NCBI GenBank assembly: GCA_016758905.1
Contig: JAEPQZ010000009.1
Location: forward strand, 1,115,625 to 1,179,624
DNA: 64,000 nucleotides
Direction: 5' to 3'
From: Umbelopsis isabellina
Lineage: Eukaryota; Mucoromycota; Umbelopsidomycetes; Umbelopsidales; Umbelopsidaceae
In this document: positions 14,396 to 27,700 of the stretch, piece after piece
Numbering within the stretch: the first letter of the stretch is position 1
Layout of the letters: each line of letters starts with the position of its first letter
Notes under the pieces: generated by a model
The model's input: the letters and a program-made list of their open reading frames with translations, nothing else
What the model was told of the DNA's origin: nothing
Database searches by the model: none
Position numbers and translations under genes: made by a program

Positions 14396-15679
14396 GGTGA
14401 AAGGGAAAAGAATTGAAGGCAGAAAATGTTGCGAATCCAATTTGGGGCGTGTTGTGTGCCAGGGAAAGAAAAGAAAGAAAAGATTGGAATTCGACAATTT
14501 TCGATCTACTTCTAGCTTTATACGAGCAAGGCAAGGCAAACTAAGAAGCTGGTAGCAATTAGTGTATTAGGACATTTTATTTGGGCGATTTTGACTTTAG
14601 AAGTGATCAGCGATCTGCTGACGGGGTCGATGGCTGAGAGGGTTTGATCGACGAATGGACGCGAAAGCAAGGAGTATTACTCTCGCAAAGAAACTTTAAG
14701 GAGTCAATTCAGTTATAAGACCAGGCTATAGCAATGCACGAAGCTTGAAATGGACTTATGACCTTGTCTTTATTATTTCAAACGGGGTAGTTGCTTCTTA
14801 CTTTGTCATTTTGCAGCCATCAGCATACGCGACTTGACCTATCAAATTTCCACAATACTCCTTAAATCCATTTGACAACCTAGCTGTCCAAATGAGTAAC
14901 ACTGAAAGTCATGCTATAAGGCTAATAGGATCCTACACATCTCAAACAATCAGTCTCCTTGGATAAGTGATGAGATTTGATATATTGCAGTGGTTCCGGC
15001 CAATGATATCGGATCATATTTCCAAACAGAAGTCGGAATAGCCTCTAGGAAGGAAAGATCAGCAGAAATGAAATGGACACAATTTTGTATTTCATTACAA
15101 TATAATTAATAGATGGTTGCTCATCGCTTATAGCCACGTTTATTTTATGTGACAATTCTATGTAATGCTTGAGCTCAGCTGTCAATGACACAAGAGTCAT
15201 TTGCACGCTTTGACCACCAAAAGTGTGTAGCACATGTCAAGAAGCAAAGGTAGGTAGGAGCAAATTGATGCCTCTTTTTTATAGTACTACCATGTATAGG
15301 CAGTAACCTCGCGCTATTGCAAGGCACTCTGGGTTGGAGAACAGTAAGACACAACTTATAACGCTCCTCATATTAATATGACAGGCTGATCCAATTTTAT
15401 GAACAAGCAATATTGCGCACTCAATCAACTTAAATTATAAAACTTGAGTTTTTATCTTTCTGTCTTAGTGTGTGGGATGCGGCGTCAATAGACAAGTTTT
15501 GTTTGCTCAGTGATGCCATAAAAAGCATGGAGGATTCAATTTGGCTGATGGTGCTTTGTGAGCGAGTCACAATTTTTGGTTGGAAATGTTTGGATGATGA
15601 CGTCTCACGCAGTCCGAAGAGCAAATAGCTGTAAAATAGGCACAACAAAAGAACGGTCCCTTTCTCCAATTCCAATAGA
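14396..15679. other. divergent promoter region, no supported gene
   Basis: It lies between the starts of the zinc-finger gene (minus) and ATP20 (plus). On the minus strand a TATAAAG at 14516-14522 could serve the zinc-finger gene. Short frames at 15045-15233 and 15430-15794 show no family features. Confidence 0.4.
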
Positions 15680-16230
15680 ATGTCTGCCAAATTGACCGGT
15701 GCCGCTCAAGGATTCTTGTCCAAGCTTTCTGGTATGTGCATGAGAATTTATAGTTTATAAACTTGGCTTTCATGACTGAATTATTAACCCTCAATACCTA
15801 AATTCGCCCGACTTTTATAACCCTTTTTTTTTCCCTATATTTGAACCTATATTGACGTTCGGGCTATAGCTATCCAAAAGCCAGTTGGTAAGTTCCCAAT
15901 ACATATCGTAAAGTTTCATTGCCAGTACTAGGTCTGATATCGATTCTGTATATCACAGTTTACAACTCAAAGGTCGCCGCCGAGATTGCAAAGACTGTTT
16001 ACAAAAAGGAAGGCATGGCCTTCCCTTCTGGACAACAGTTCTCTGAGGCCCGTACATATGTCGAGAAGAACCTCAACAGAAACGCATTCAAGGGATTGAC
16101 TCTTCGTGATATCGCCAAGGGCGGTGTTGTTGCTGCCGAGATTTACACTTTCTTCCTTATCGGCGAAATTGTTGGTCGCAGAAACTTGATTGGCTATAAC
16201 GTCCCTTCAGCAAAGCATGCCGAACATTAA
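15680..16230 (+). CDS. ATP20: ATP synthase subunit g
   Basis: Subunit g belongs to the membrane part of mitochondrial F1Fo ATP synthase and supports its dimerisation and crista shape. I read join(15680..15731,15870..15887,15959..16230), 113 aa. The middle exon is only 18 nt. Reading frame, a YNSKVAAEIAKTVY segment and the C-terminal helix AAEIYTFFLIGEIVGRR support the call; GEIVG is the family's GxxxG dimer motif. Length is right for the family (about 100-115 aa). Confidence 0.88.
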
Positions 16231-16724
16231 ATATAATCCTTGTAGATCGTCCTTCACAATTTGTTCCTTCTCGAAATACACTTTTCCTTAGATATGGCCC
16301 ATCGCATTCTAAAATTTACATGTTCGAAAAATGCAGACATAAGCTGATGTAGCAGAGTTAGGTTTGGCGGGAATGAGTGACTGAATAAGCAAATTCTCGG
16401 CGAAAAGGTGATCTACGCACACTTCGCCAGACATGTGCGCACATCAAATTTGTATTCGTCACGGGTGTTAATGGATTTGAATAGAAGAGTTGTTCTGCAT
16501 CTTGTGTGAGAGAATGTCTATCATCGCATCCGTATTCAGTGAACGGAATAAGCCAGAGTAATGTTGAGTTCATCAAATATAATGAGAAAATATCTTTAAT
16601 TGTAGATGTGGATGGAAAGTTCACAATGTTCTAATTTTTATAATACATAATAATGGGGATTGAGCTACGAGTCGAGCAAAGGCAATAAGTATAATACATC
16701 TTGGTTTAAGGAGTAGTAGAGGTT
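16231..16724. other. convergent 3' spacer
   Basis: It lies between the 3' ends of ATP20 (plus) and the flippase gene (minus). The minus-strand frame at 16358-16624 has no family features. Confidence 0.4.
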
Positions 16725-19700
16725 TTAAGGAACAATTTCAGTACTGAGTTGGTCTTCGTGGTCTGGTGTGTCAGGGTCTTGATATTTCCACTTTGAAGCC
16801 AGTTCATCCCATTGTTCGCTCAATTCCGGATCCTTTTCGGCCTGTTGATAAGCAGCAGTGACGTTTGGCAGGGCGGTGTTTTTGATGACCTTCATGGCAA
16901 TGCTGGGCAACAGCGCGATGGTGACAACAAGAACCACTAAGCACCAAAAAGTGGGTTCACCAGCCATCTTGATGAAATCACCATGGACCGAGTATTCCCA
17001 ACTCTTATTGAGTGGGTAGGCGTATCCATAAATAATTTGATATATGAAAAAACCAATGAGCTCAATCCAGGCAAACAAATGAGAAATCCACGTTTGATTA
17101 TGGTTTTCGACGTATGAGATGACGAGTGTCACCACAATGACGATAATAGTGTAAATAATGGAGCCCAGTGTGTAGATCTGAGGAGCTCCACTAAGTAGAT
17201 ATCCACCATCAGTGAAATAATGCATTTCACTAATAAGTGATATCGGAACCAGAACTACAATAATCGCCTGGTACACGGAGGTAAGGACCCAGGTGATGAA
17301 TATGCGCAAATTGAACGAATAATTGAGCTGTCCTTGGATGTAAAGGTGGGGATTGGCGAGCAAGGTCTTGGCTTTCAGATCCTGTTCAAAAATACCAACC
17401 GATATGACTGGAAGACTAGAGAACAACGTATTGTACATGCTGAGAGTCCATGATTCGTACAGTGAGGTACCTGAATACCCAGTCCAGAATTGAAAAACGC
17501 CTTGTGTCAAATAGAAGGCGACTACCTTGGAGAACGTACCCAGGACGAAGCGAGAGACTCGTACGTAAGACCAATGACCATGCACAAGAAGCAACTTGCA
17601 CAGGAATCGAAATTGCGCAAAACAATAATCTGAGGCTCGCGAAGCCTGCATACCTTCTTTTCCAGTAATGCCGATACCGACATGGGCTTCCTGAATCATG
17701 GCAATATCATTGGCACCGTCTCCAATGGCCAGTGTAACTGCTCGTGGTGCCGCCAGGCGAATTGACTTGACAACAAGTGCTTTCTGACTTGGAGATACTC
17801 GGCAGCAAATGACTGTGTCTGAAAGACAACCCAAATGACAAAACAACTCTAACAGTTCCTCCTCTTGTGAAAGAGTTTCCAAAGTGGCTCCATCGACAAC
17901 AAATGCAGCATGGGTTGCAACATCATTTTGCAAATCGTTGATAGCTTGTTCCATATATTGGCGCAAATCAGTTTGATCACCGAGAACAATGAGATTAGAA
18001 TTGCTCTGTATCAGGCGGCAAGAGTATCCAATGTTGATAGCAGTTTCTCTCTTGTCGCCAGTCAACATCCAAACTTTCATACCAGCGGCTCGAATGGTTT
18101 CAATAGCCTCAGGTACGCCATCCTGAAGCTTGTCCTCAATAGCAGAGGCTCCAATCAAGCGCAAATTGCACTCAATTACTTCGGCTGCTTTATCAATCTT
18201 TGATTGACGGTCGGACACGGCTAAACAAGCTTCCTGGAAAGAATCGTTCCAATCAGAATATTGTTGTGGAGTCAATATGCGATACGCATACAACAGTGTT
18301 CGCAAGCCGTCGGTGGCGAAGTCTTGAAGGTGTTCTAGGGTTCTGGTGTATTCCCATCGGGTATCTCGTAATCCATCCAATCCAGTGGCGCTCGGTGACA
18401 TGGGAGATGGGGGCACTGGAGATAATGGCACGGTATCAATGCCCAAAGAATCATCCGCTCGTGAAGTCTCGCTTGGTATCTCCATCCTTTCCAAAATAAC
18501 TGAATCAGCGCCTTTACATATTAATATGATCTCACCGGTTGGCAATTTGGCAACAATGGACATTCTCTTGCGATCACTGGTGAATTCAATGATATTGAGT
18601 ATCTCAACCACCATGGGCTGGTCTTCGGCAGCCAACTTCAATGTGACCGATCTCAATGTTCGCTCAATCACAGTGAAGCCAAGATCTCTAGCTGCAGCAA
18701 CCAAAGCAGCCTCATCTGGTGAAGCAGCTTGATATATGATGTCCTTGTCCGAATCTTCCTCTGCCGATCTTTCTGGAACAGCCGTATGACATATAGCTAG
18801 CGCCAACAGGAAGAAACGATCTCTCAATGTATGCGCATTGACAGCCGAATCAATTTTGACACTATGAGCACGTCGAGCAAGTGAGTAAGTCGAAATTTCT
18901 CCATCAAATCTACTAAATCGCTGAGATGGGGTGTGGTGATGACCCTTTTGGTCTGATAAATCTTGCACATTCCTCTTTCGACCTTGAGTAGGTGGTTCAG
19001 TGACAAGAGGTCCTCCGTCAGACTCATGAGTGTACGAGAAACCACCAACACTACACTTGCGAAATTCCATGCAATTGTCCGTCAAAGTACCAGTCTTATC
19101 AGTAAAGACAAAAGAAATCTGTCCCAGATCTTCATTGATAGTACAAGTCTGTGCTTGAGCTGGAGTGTCGGTCTCTGCATGATACATATCTTTATCCCAG
19201 CTAATAAAGCAGGCTTGTAAGAATTTGACGATCTCCATGGTGACATAGAGTGAAATAGGGATCAAAGTGTTGAACAGAATAATGAACTGGAATACGGTGC
19301 CGACTTCGTCTTGATGAGTCTGGTGTAGGTACCACGCACCATTATGATTATGACGGCTCCAAGTAATTGACAAAGCACTGAATAAGGCCGATAAACCAAG
19401 CAAGAAGCAGAACATGGCAATGACAGCCTTATTAATTGCGCCTTGTATCCGAGGTGATTTAGTATGGCTCATTGTACTGTTCAGTCTAATTTTGGTTTCT
19501 TCTCCTGTAAATGCCACCAGGCCGTACACATATGCTGTGTTTCTCAATAGTGTGCCTCTCAATAGGATATTATTGATGGTCAGCGGGAAACTGCTCTTGA
19601 TCTGTGTTTGGCGCATGGGTAATTGGAGGTAACCATCGAATTGATAAAGGTTTGGATCCGGCATTTCAGTCACCACGGTACCTAACAATGGGCGCGCGCA

Positions 19701-20794
19701 TAAGAAGATCAGATCATATCAGAACAAACCAATTTTTTAAAGGTGACATGCAGTTGGATAATATACCTTCAAATGAAGCCAGATCAGTTGGAGAACCGAG
19801 TAATGAGTTGGTATACGAGACTGCTTGACGTGACTTATGGTTGGTTTCTCCATCGAGTGCTGTTTAAAAAGTGATATAGGTCAATGACATGGTTACACCC
19901 GACCAATAATCCAGGCTAAAACACTTTACCCGCAGTTTCCAGGTAACAAAGTCCTTGCTCCTCAGGAGAATGTAATAGGATCAGATCAGCCGGGATCCAC
20001 TCATTCTTCTCGACCATGACATAGTCGCCTACTCGGAGCTCGCTCCATTTGACAGACTGCCACACGCAAACCGGATCGCCCGTGGATTTGTCGGTCATAG
20101 GGTACTCAGGATCAGCGGATTTAGACGGCCGGTTGTACATTCGGGAGTACCATTTTCCAGAACTGTCTGACGAATCAATAGACTGTGCTTCTGCTGCAGA
20201 ATGCGAATGATAAATTCGAAGGACTTTGACTGTCTTGTTGTTCTCCTGCTTGTCTGCAATGCTTCTTCGCCAGTCGTCGTACCCTTCATGAGCCATGGCA
20301 ATGGACGTGAAAATGGCCAGTGGTAGTAGTGTCGTATATCGGCCGGTAGGTGACCATGATGGCACAAGCTGTATTGCAGCGACGAACAGAAAGTAGAAAT
20401 TGGCTAGCTTGGAGAACTGAGCTACCAATTGGCGAGGTAAAAAGTCCCAAAAGGAGTATCGAGCTGTACGTATGGTGTTGGATATGAATGGTTTTCCAGT
20501 TTGAGGGTCTTCCAATTTGTGCGTACGATTTTTGATAATATTAAATGTTCGTGTTGTATGTTGTACTTGAGCTTTTCTCCACGGACGATTTCTCATCATT
20601 TCAGCAAAGTATAGACCAAGTCGCTGCCAGTACAATTCTAGGTTGGTTTTGTTATTCTTCTTCTTTTTCGGTTCATAATAGCTACGGCTTGAAATTTGTT
20701 CATTCAACGGAGTAGTACTGGTTGCCGAACCGAATGAGAAGGCGGTATCCGTCGAAGCGGAAGACCAGGCTCTCGCACGCCGGACCAAGTCCAT
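16725..20794 (-). CDS. P4-type ATPase, phospholipid flippase (Dnf3-like)
   Basis: It moves phospholipids from the outer to the cytosolic leaflet of Golgi, endosome or plasma membrane. I read complement(join(16725..19681,19767..19859,19930..20794)), 1304 aa. The first intron ends in CAG and the second in TAG; splicing restores LETA-LDGETN and FEG-TVV. The phosphorylation site DKTGTLTDN is near residue 512. Later come KGADSVI, the MLTGDKRETA hinge and GDGANDIAMIQ. The N-terminal WDFLPRQLVAQFSKLANFYF and EGYDDWRR resemble Dnf3-type enzymes. The actuator motif reads DGETNHKSR where DGETNLK is usual. It probably needs a Cdc50-family partner, which is not in this window. Confidence 0.93.
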
Positions 20795-21388
20795 GAAGTA
20801 ACAATTGAAAGGTTAACTAATACGAAACAAGTGCAAAAGAGTTCAAAGAAACTAAAATTACTGAAACTTTTTCATCCAAGCATCTCCGCAGCTGTCGTTC
20901 GCCCCGGTTTGTGCTCAGCCCATTGTTTTATAACGTAACCATTTTGTCTTGGCATGTTTCTAGTTACTATTTGTCTACACTCATGCCAATACACATACAT
21001 CAATTCAGAGGTACACGCTGATATCGCATAACTTTGTTCACCTCAACGCTTCTACAACAAACAAAGTTTAACGCACGTAATCATACGTACCCTGCAACGT
21101 GCATTTTAGTTTATCCGTAGCTAATTTATAAACGCAATCTTTATAATATAGCCTCACTTCATATTATTACTTGAATACCTCGACTTTTCACACTTTCATG
21201 CATTGACAAACAAATGAATATTCCCATTAAACTTGTTCATATTGTATGGCGTCATTGTACTGTGTGATTGCTTTGCAAGGGATTGGATGACTGACAGTGA
21301 ATTGACACACCGACCACCGGGAAAAAAAAAGCAGTACCATTCATTATTCATCAAGCCTTAGTTGTACCTGCTTCTTCACCTACATCTC
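20795..21388. promoter_or_regulatory. divergent promoter of flippase and GSH2
   Basis: 594 bases between two divergent start codons, with no open frame of note. It must hold both promoters. A run of nine A precedes GSH2 (21321-21329). Confidence 0.45.
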
Positions 21389-23358
21389 ATGCCTGGCTCA
21401 TACCCCCCAAACCTCAGCAAGGAAGACTTGCATTCCTTGAGGGATACTGCCATTGACTATGCCCTAGCCAACGGTCTGGTTGTGCGACCTACTGTTGACA
21501 AGCAGGTCCACTTTGCCAACAATGCTGCTGTAACTCATGCTCCAATCAGCTTGTTCCCTACTCCATTCCGTAGAGCTGAATTCGAAAAGGCTCAAAGGCT
21601 TCAGCCTATTTGGAATGACCTTATTCACCAGCTTAGCCAAGACGATGCCTTTCTGAATGAGATAATGGACACGTACGTATATCGAACGGATATCGTACTA
21701 CGCGTCCGTGAGAGTCATTGCTAACGTGCTAATTTCCACCCGACAGACTAAAAGAGGTAGATGATTTTATGGAGAATTTGTACGATATATACAAGAAAGT
21801 TAGATCAGAAGGGATTAAGCAGGTAAGGGAGAAGTTAGGAACAATTGGCGGAATGTGTGGACTCGATCTGACATCGGACTATTCTCGACTGCAGAAAGCG
21901 TCACTCGGAATTCATCGATGTGATTATTTGCTGCACGTGCCTGAAGGAGGCAAGATCGAAGATGCCATCATCCAACAAGTAGAGTACAACACAATTGCAT
22001 CTAGTTTCGGTGGCTTGAGTGCTGTTACTGGCCAGCTCCACCGGTAAGTGCAAAGGTACCTTCAACTATGCTATTCGGAAATGGATTTATTGACATGGAG
22101 AGCATTTAGATTCTTGTTGCGTGCTACAGATTATCAAGATAATCAAGTCGAATTGGACCAATTGCCAGAAAATAAATCAGTTGATGGTATTGCAGGTGGA
22201 ATCGCTCAGGCCTTCAAGTTGTACAATGTCCCTGGGTATGAAAAGTAGCTGTGTGTACAAGATTTACGGTGCATATGCCTAACCGATTCATCGATGTAGA
22301 TCTGTTGTCTTGATGGTCATTCAACCTGGAGAGCGTAATGCGTTCGATCAACGAGCAATTGAATATCGCTTACTGGAAAAGTAAGTGTCTTTGTACTACC
22401 GTTGAATTTACAGTATGCAGTAATATTTGATTAACACATGGCACCTTGTCAACGCTAGATATAATATTCGACTTATTAGACGGACTCTAAAGGAAATAGA
22501 AGAGCGAGGTGATCTCGATAAAGACCGATCTGCGCTTATCATGTGAGTTCTTGTGTGTGAAATATGATATTGCTATTGACTTGAAACCTGACAATGCCCT
22601 CTGCACAGCGATGGAAAGGAAATAGCTGTGACATACTTTAGAGCAGGCTATTCACCTGATGACCATCCATCTGAGAGGGAATGGGCTGCTCGACTCTTGA
22701 TAGAAAGGTCGCTTTCTATCAAGTGTCCAAATATTGCCTACCAGCTTGTTGGCGCCAAAAAAGTTCAGCAAGTCCTGGCCATACCCGGTCGTCTTGAGAA
22801 ATACCTCGACAAGCAAGTTGCCCAGGAACTTCGAGAATCGTTTGCCGGACTCTATCCTCTTGATCATACCGAGCACGGACAACAAGCATATCAAATGGCG
22901 CTAACTCATCCTGAAAAATATGTCATGAAGCCACAACGTGAAGGCGGAGGCAACAACCTGTACGGCAAAGACATTTTGACAGAGCTCAAGCGATTGGAAG
23001 GCAAACGACTGGATGCATATATCTTAATGGACCTGATCCGATCACCTCCATTGAAAAACATCATGGTTCGTGAGGGTCAGCTTATAGAAGGCGATGTGAT
23101 AAGTGAGCTTGGTATATATGGAGCCTTTTTGCAGTAAGTTAATTTCCCCCCTTTTTTTTTGGCTTATCCTGTGTTTGGGAAATGGAAACCAACTGATTAA
23201 TCCCTTTTTTTTTTTGGTGTCTCGGTCAAAATAGCGATGGCAACCAGGCAGTTTTGAATGAACTTGCTGGCCATTTGCTTCGAACTAAAGGTCATGGAGT
23301 AAACGAGGGTGGAGTAGCAGCCGGCTTTGCAGTCATAGACAGTCCACTTTTGTTGTAG
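21389..23358 (+). CDS. GSH2: glutathione synthetase
   Basis: ATP-dependent ligase joining gamma-glutamylcysteine and glycine, the last step of glutathione synthesis in the cytosol. I read join(21389..21672,21747..21822,21895..22043,22110..22235,22300..22380,22459..22542,22609..23133,23235..23358), 482 aa, the usual length. Family blocks are clear: LGIHRCDYLLH, QVEYNTIASSFGG, IDGKEIAVTYFRAGY, KPQREGGGNN (glycine-rich ATP loop, near residue 373) and NEGGVAAGF near the end. The second intron (21823-21894) is 72 nt and stop-free, so only homology (GIKQ joined to KASLGIHR) shows it is removed. Confidence 0.95.
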
Positions 23359-23502
23359 CAGTAGATTTAAACCAAGTCTGCGGGCGCCGCATCAGACGGA
23401 GCTTTAAAATCGTTTATGGCTGTGACGTATCCCATCGAAGTCATAAAGTCGCGTGCGTGCCCGCTGTAATAAAGATTCATCACTTTCACTAATCAATACC
23501 AA

Positions 23503-24530
23503 ATGGTAACAAAGCTTGCATCACCTTAGACACTTGTTCTGTCTAAACCAGTGTCTCACCTTTCATGTGGTTTTTTTTTCTAGGCCGATCAACTGACCGA
23601 AGAGCAGATTGCTGAGGTAAAGTATCTTGTTTTTTTGGCTTGGCAGAAACACAGCCATGCTCTGTACTCCATCTTGGCCGCTGCGGTTTATTTGCTTTTT
23701 GAGTTCACCTTAGCTTACTTTACAACCGTATCTTGCAGTTCAAGGAGGCGTTTTCCCTGTTCGATAAGGACGGTGATGGCAGCATCACCACCAAGGAGCT
23801 CGGCACTGTTATGCGCTCCCTCAACCTAAACCCCACCGAGGCCGAACTTCAAGACATGGTAAGGTTTCTTTTTGCAGGGCCTTTTTTATGGGCAGCTCGG
23901 CTCTTTCTTCGGTGATACTGACAGTTTTCATCACTAGATCAACGAAGTTGACAGCGATGGCAACGGAAACATTGATTTCAGTGAATTTTTGACCATGCTT
24001 GCCAGGTACGGATGGTATCACAAGGCTGCAGGCCACTGACATAAGCCCATTTATTTGTCACAACGGGTTTCTAACTTGTTTCTACTTTTAGAAAAATGAA
24101 GGACACTGACTCTCAAGAGGAGATCCAAGAAGCTTTCAAGGTCTTTGACAAGGATGGCAACGGTTTCATTTCCTCTGCTGAGTTGCGTCACGTCATGACT
24201 TCTCTCGGTACGTTTAAAGTACCTTCCTGTTTATGCACAATATACGCAACACTGACTCCCTTTTTTTTTTTGCCTTGAATATTACTTTGCACCACCTTTT
24301 TTTCGTGCTACCCTTTATTCGAAATTCATTTTTCTGTAAAATAGGTGAGAAGTTGACTGACGAGGAGGTCGATGAAATGATCCGCGAGGCTGACGTCGAT
24401 GGCGACGGTCAAATCAACTACGAGGAGTTTGTCAAGATGATGGTAAGTCAAACGAGCAAGTTGCAGACAAGCACCTACAGACAAGTGACACTGTTTGCTG
24501 ACCCCTATCGATCCATAGATGTCCAAATAA
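23503..24530 (+). CDS. CMD1: calmodulin
   Basis: Calcium sensor that activates kinases, calcineurin and many other targets. I read join(23503..23505,23584..23616,23739..23858,23938..24005,24092..24207,24345..24442,24519..24530), 149 aa, the canonical length. The first coding exon is the ATG alone, followed at once by a GTAACA donor. All four EF-hand loops are intact: [36 protein letters not shown] and [12 protein letters not shown]. The last exon encodes only MSK and the stop. Converges with VPS35. Confidence 0.98.
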
Positions 24531-24774
24531 TTGTTTACTGTTACGTATATAAACATATATATTTCGCTGTATCAAAGACATCATATGTATCCAATCAAAT
24601 AGTATTGTCTTTTGAAACTATGAGCTTTTTGTCATAAAGAAATTCACTTTCTTCATAAGGAATAAGGAGTCATTTTTTATTTATTATCGAGTGCAGACAT
24701 AAGGCGAGAGAGATCTGATAAAAAGCACGCAAATGTCTGTTTCTTTATAGGGTCACAAAGGATAATGGTTAAGC

Positions 24775-27700
24775 TTATATTTCACCAACGTCAACCTCCT
24801 CGTAGCGAGCGCCTTCGTAACTGCTATCATGAGCAACTTGAGCGCGAGACACCTCGGCACGGTTCTGCAATTGAAGCAAAGTCGATCTGAAGTGTCGCTT
24901 AACATACTCAGACACGGGGCCCTCAATGTCAAACAAAGACGAAGAGCTTGAGGATCTGGGGTGCTGATCAGGACTGTCCATGTTGCTTAGGTTGGTGTTG
25001 ATGAGATCGATCAAGCCGTTGAGATATTTCACAGTGACAGCTTCATTGCGCAGCTCAAAGTAGTAGATGTAGCGGTTCAAAATCTCAACGAACAATTCAA
25101 CATTAGTGACAGGGTCCAAGGTGCTGTTAGCAATCTTTAGAGCCTTTTGCAGGCACTCCAAGACGCGTTCTCCATCACGGAATAGCTCCTTGTCTTCACC
25201 ATCAGTCTCGTTGTAACGCTCGGTGGCCCACCAAAGATGTGAAGACATGTAAACTGCACGGCATTGGTCTGCCTTCTTGAGCAACTTGGATCCATGCAAA
25301 GCTGCCTTGGTGATGAGTGTATCATAGTTATCGAATGAGAATACACGAGTCGTTTGCAGAGTACCAACAATGCAGGTGATAGCCTGGTATTGTGCTTTGG
25401 AATCACAGATCGAGTCCTCATATATCGTAAATGATTGGACAAAGAATTCGTAGGCCACATCTTCAAAGCCGCATTCATCTGCACTTTGCGCAGCAAGTAG
25501 ATACAAGCGTAAGCACATGTCGGAAGACTCAGTCTTGCTCTCTAATAGTGCTACAGCTTGATGAATGAAACGGAACAATGCAGCAATCTTCTTTTCCCAG
25601 TTCTCATCCTTATAACACCGTGTTAATAAATATGTATGTCGACAAAGGACAATTTGCAACAATGTAGATATTATCATACCTGGTTTTCTTGACGCTTATA
25701 TCTTCGTGCAAGTTGTATGGCAGAGATCACCAAAGGTGGGAAGGTATATCTCACGCGCTCTCCACCTTCAGACAATTGCTTTCTGGCAGCAGACAAGAGC
25801 TACAAGGTAATGAGATTCGTTAATCAAATTGGCCAACGGTATATAAAGCAAATAATGAGAATCTCACTTACCAAGAATTGTTTATCTTCATCATCGGAAC
25901 GGAGCAGATGGATCATTCTTGCTAGCCATCCTTGCTCCTCAGCAAGCTCCTCTTGCTCTGGACTAATAAACTCAGTCTTTCTATTAAGGTTATTGCCATA
26001 AGCAGGTGATTGTGCAGTGGTGATAACTGGTGCGTCCTTTTGGTCCCGAATCAGAACATCGCACATCTCAAGCACGCCGTTGACGTCTTCAGGTTCGCTG
26101 ATGATGGTTTCGTTTCTAAGCACGCTGGATATGATGGCCTGGGCGACCGCTTTGCGAGTGCTGTAGGTTTGTAATGCCAACAACGGCTGATAGCTGTCCA
26201 ACAATAACAGAGTCAAGACAGTTGGGTAGCTGTTAATGGGTGCTAACAGCAATGCCAATAAATTTGACTCTGTGGTCTTGGAATGAAGATCGGGGGTGTC
26301 TGAGAATTCTATGACCTTATCTTTAGCATAAGTGAGGACTTGATCAACGTAGTTGATCTTCTCAGGATAGCATGACAAGGAAAGATTGGTCAAAGATACC
26401 AATAAGGCAGTGAGGTCTTGAACAGTCAGATCAGGACGTTGTTTGACAAGTTCAACGATTTGCGTCCAGAAAACAACAAACAGTTCAACATCCTCGGGTA
26501 TACCACGATATTTCTTGATTGTACCGTCAGCGTTGTATTCGTCTTCAACATCAGCATCAGCCGTCTTCTCCTCCCCATTGCTGGCTGGAACATTTTCACG
26601 CTCTTCTTCAGCACCCTCTTCAACCTTCTCTTCGTCTTCAACAGCTTCTTCCTCAGCATCGCCATTCTCGGCATTTGATACGGCCTTGGTCTTTCTTTTT
26701 CCTTTCTCCTTAGCGGTTAATTGAAGCAATCTCGTTCTGGTCTGATCTTCCGATTCTGCCTCAGCCTCACGAGCGGCAAAGGCTGCAAGACGATCGATAA
26801 GAGCGATAATGATTGACTTGACATTCAACTTAGGATGAAGTTGTGCAGTGGCTGACAAGAAAGGCTCGAGGCTTCTAAGATGGTATTCATCGGGGAAAAC
26901 CTAATGCTATATGGTTAGAACCATTCATATTGATAGATCAGAGACAGTATTTTATATGTACCTGAATGATGACCTCCATCAAATATTCTTGAGCAATGAC
27001 GTCTCTACAGCTAACAACTTGTTCAAGGACACCTGGCATGATAGTCTACAGCAAATATAAGGATTAAATAAAAGACCATGATATACGAAAGAACAAGCTC
27101 ATGGCAAAACATACAGTTTTGTAAGTTTCCAAATCAACACCTTCCAATTGACTGAGTCTGACAAGATTGGTTCCGACCAAAATTTTGAGTTCCTTTCGCT
27201 CAGCTTCGCGCTTTTCCCGGTCACGAGAATGGCCCTGATGTTGCAGGCGTACCCAAAGCTTATTCATCTCGGTGAAGTTGGTCAGAATAAACTTGATGGA
27301 CTCATTGAGATTACCCTCAGGTCTAATGTATGAATGATTAGCACAATTTCTTAATGTTTCCATTGTGCATGATATCATCTAATCGAGTCGATACTATACC
27401 CTTCAGCGTTGCCTACCGGTAGGTAGTCACGCGTCATGCCACTGAGATAGTGCCTCAAAAAGAGACCTCTGGTAGGATGCTGCACACCTCGCGACATTTC
27501 CATCATGTCTCTCATAATCTCGCGAACGGGTGCATCCTTGACGCTCATGTAAGCTGCACCAACAGTAATCATCAAGTACAAACGCGGAACGATGTTACCG
27601 GCATATTGTACAATCTCATACAAGTCTGCGAGGTGATGACGCCCGGCAGCATGAGCTTCAATAAGGTAGATAGTCAAGTGGCGCAAAGCATCAAAAATAG

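Noticed and set aside
22048-22109. Read-through of GSH2 intron 3 as coding sequence
   Set aside because: A GTAAGT donor and TTTAG acceptor remove it and restore the conserved HRFLLRATD junction.
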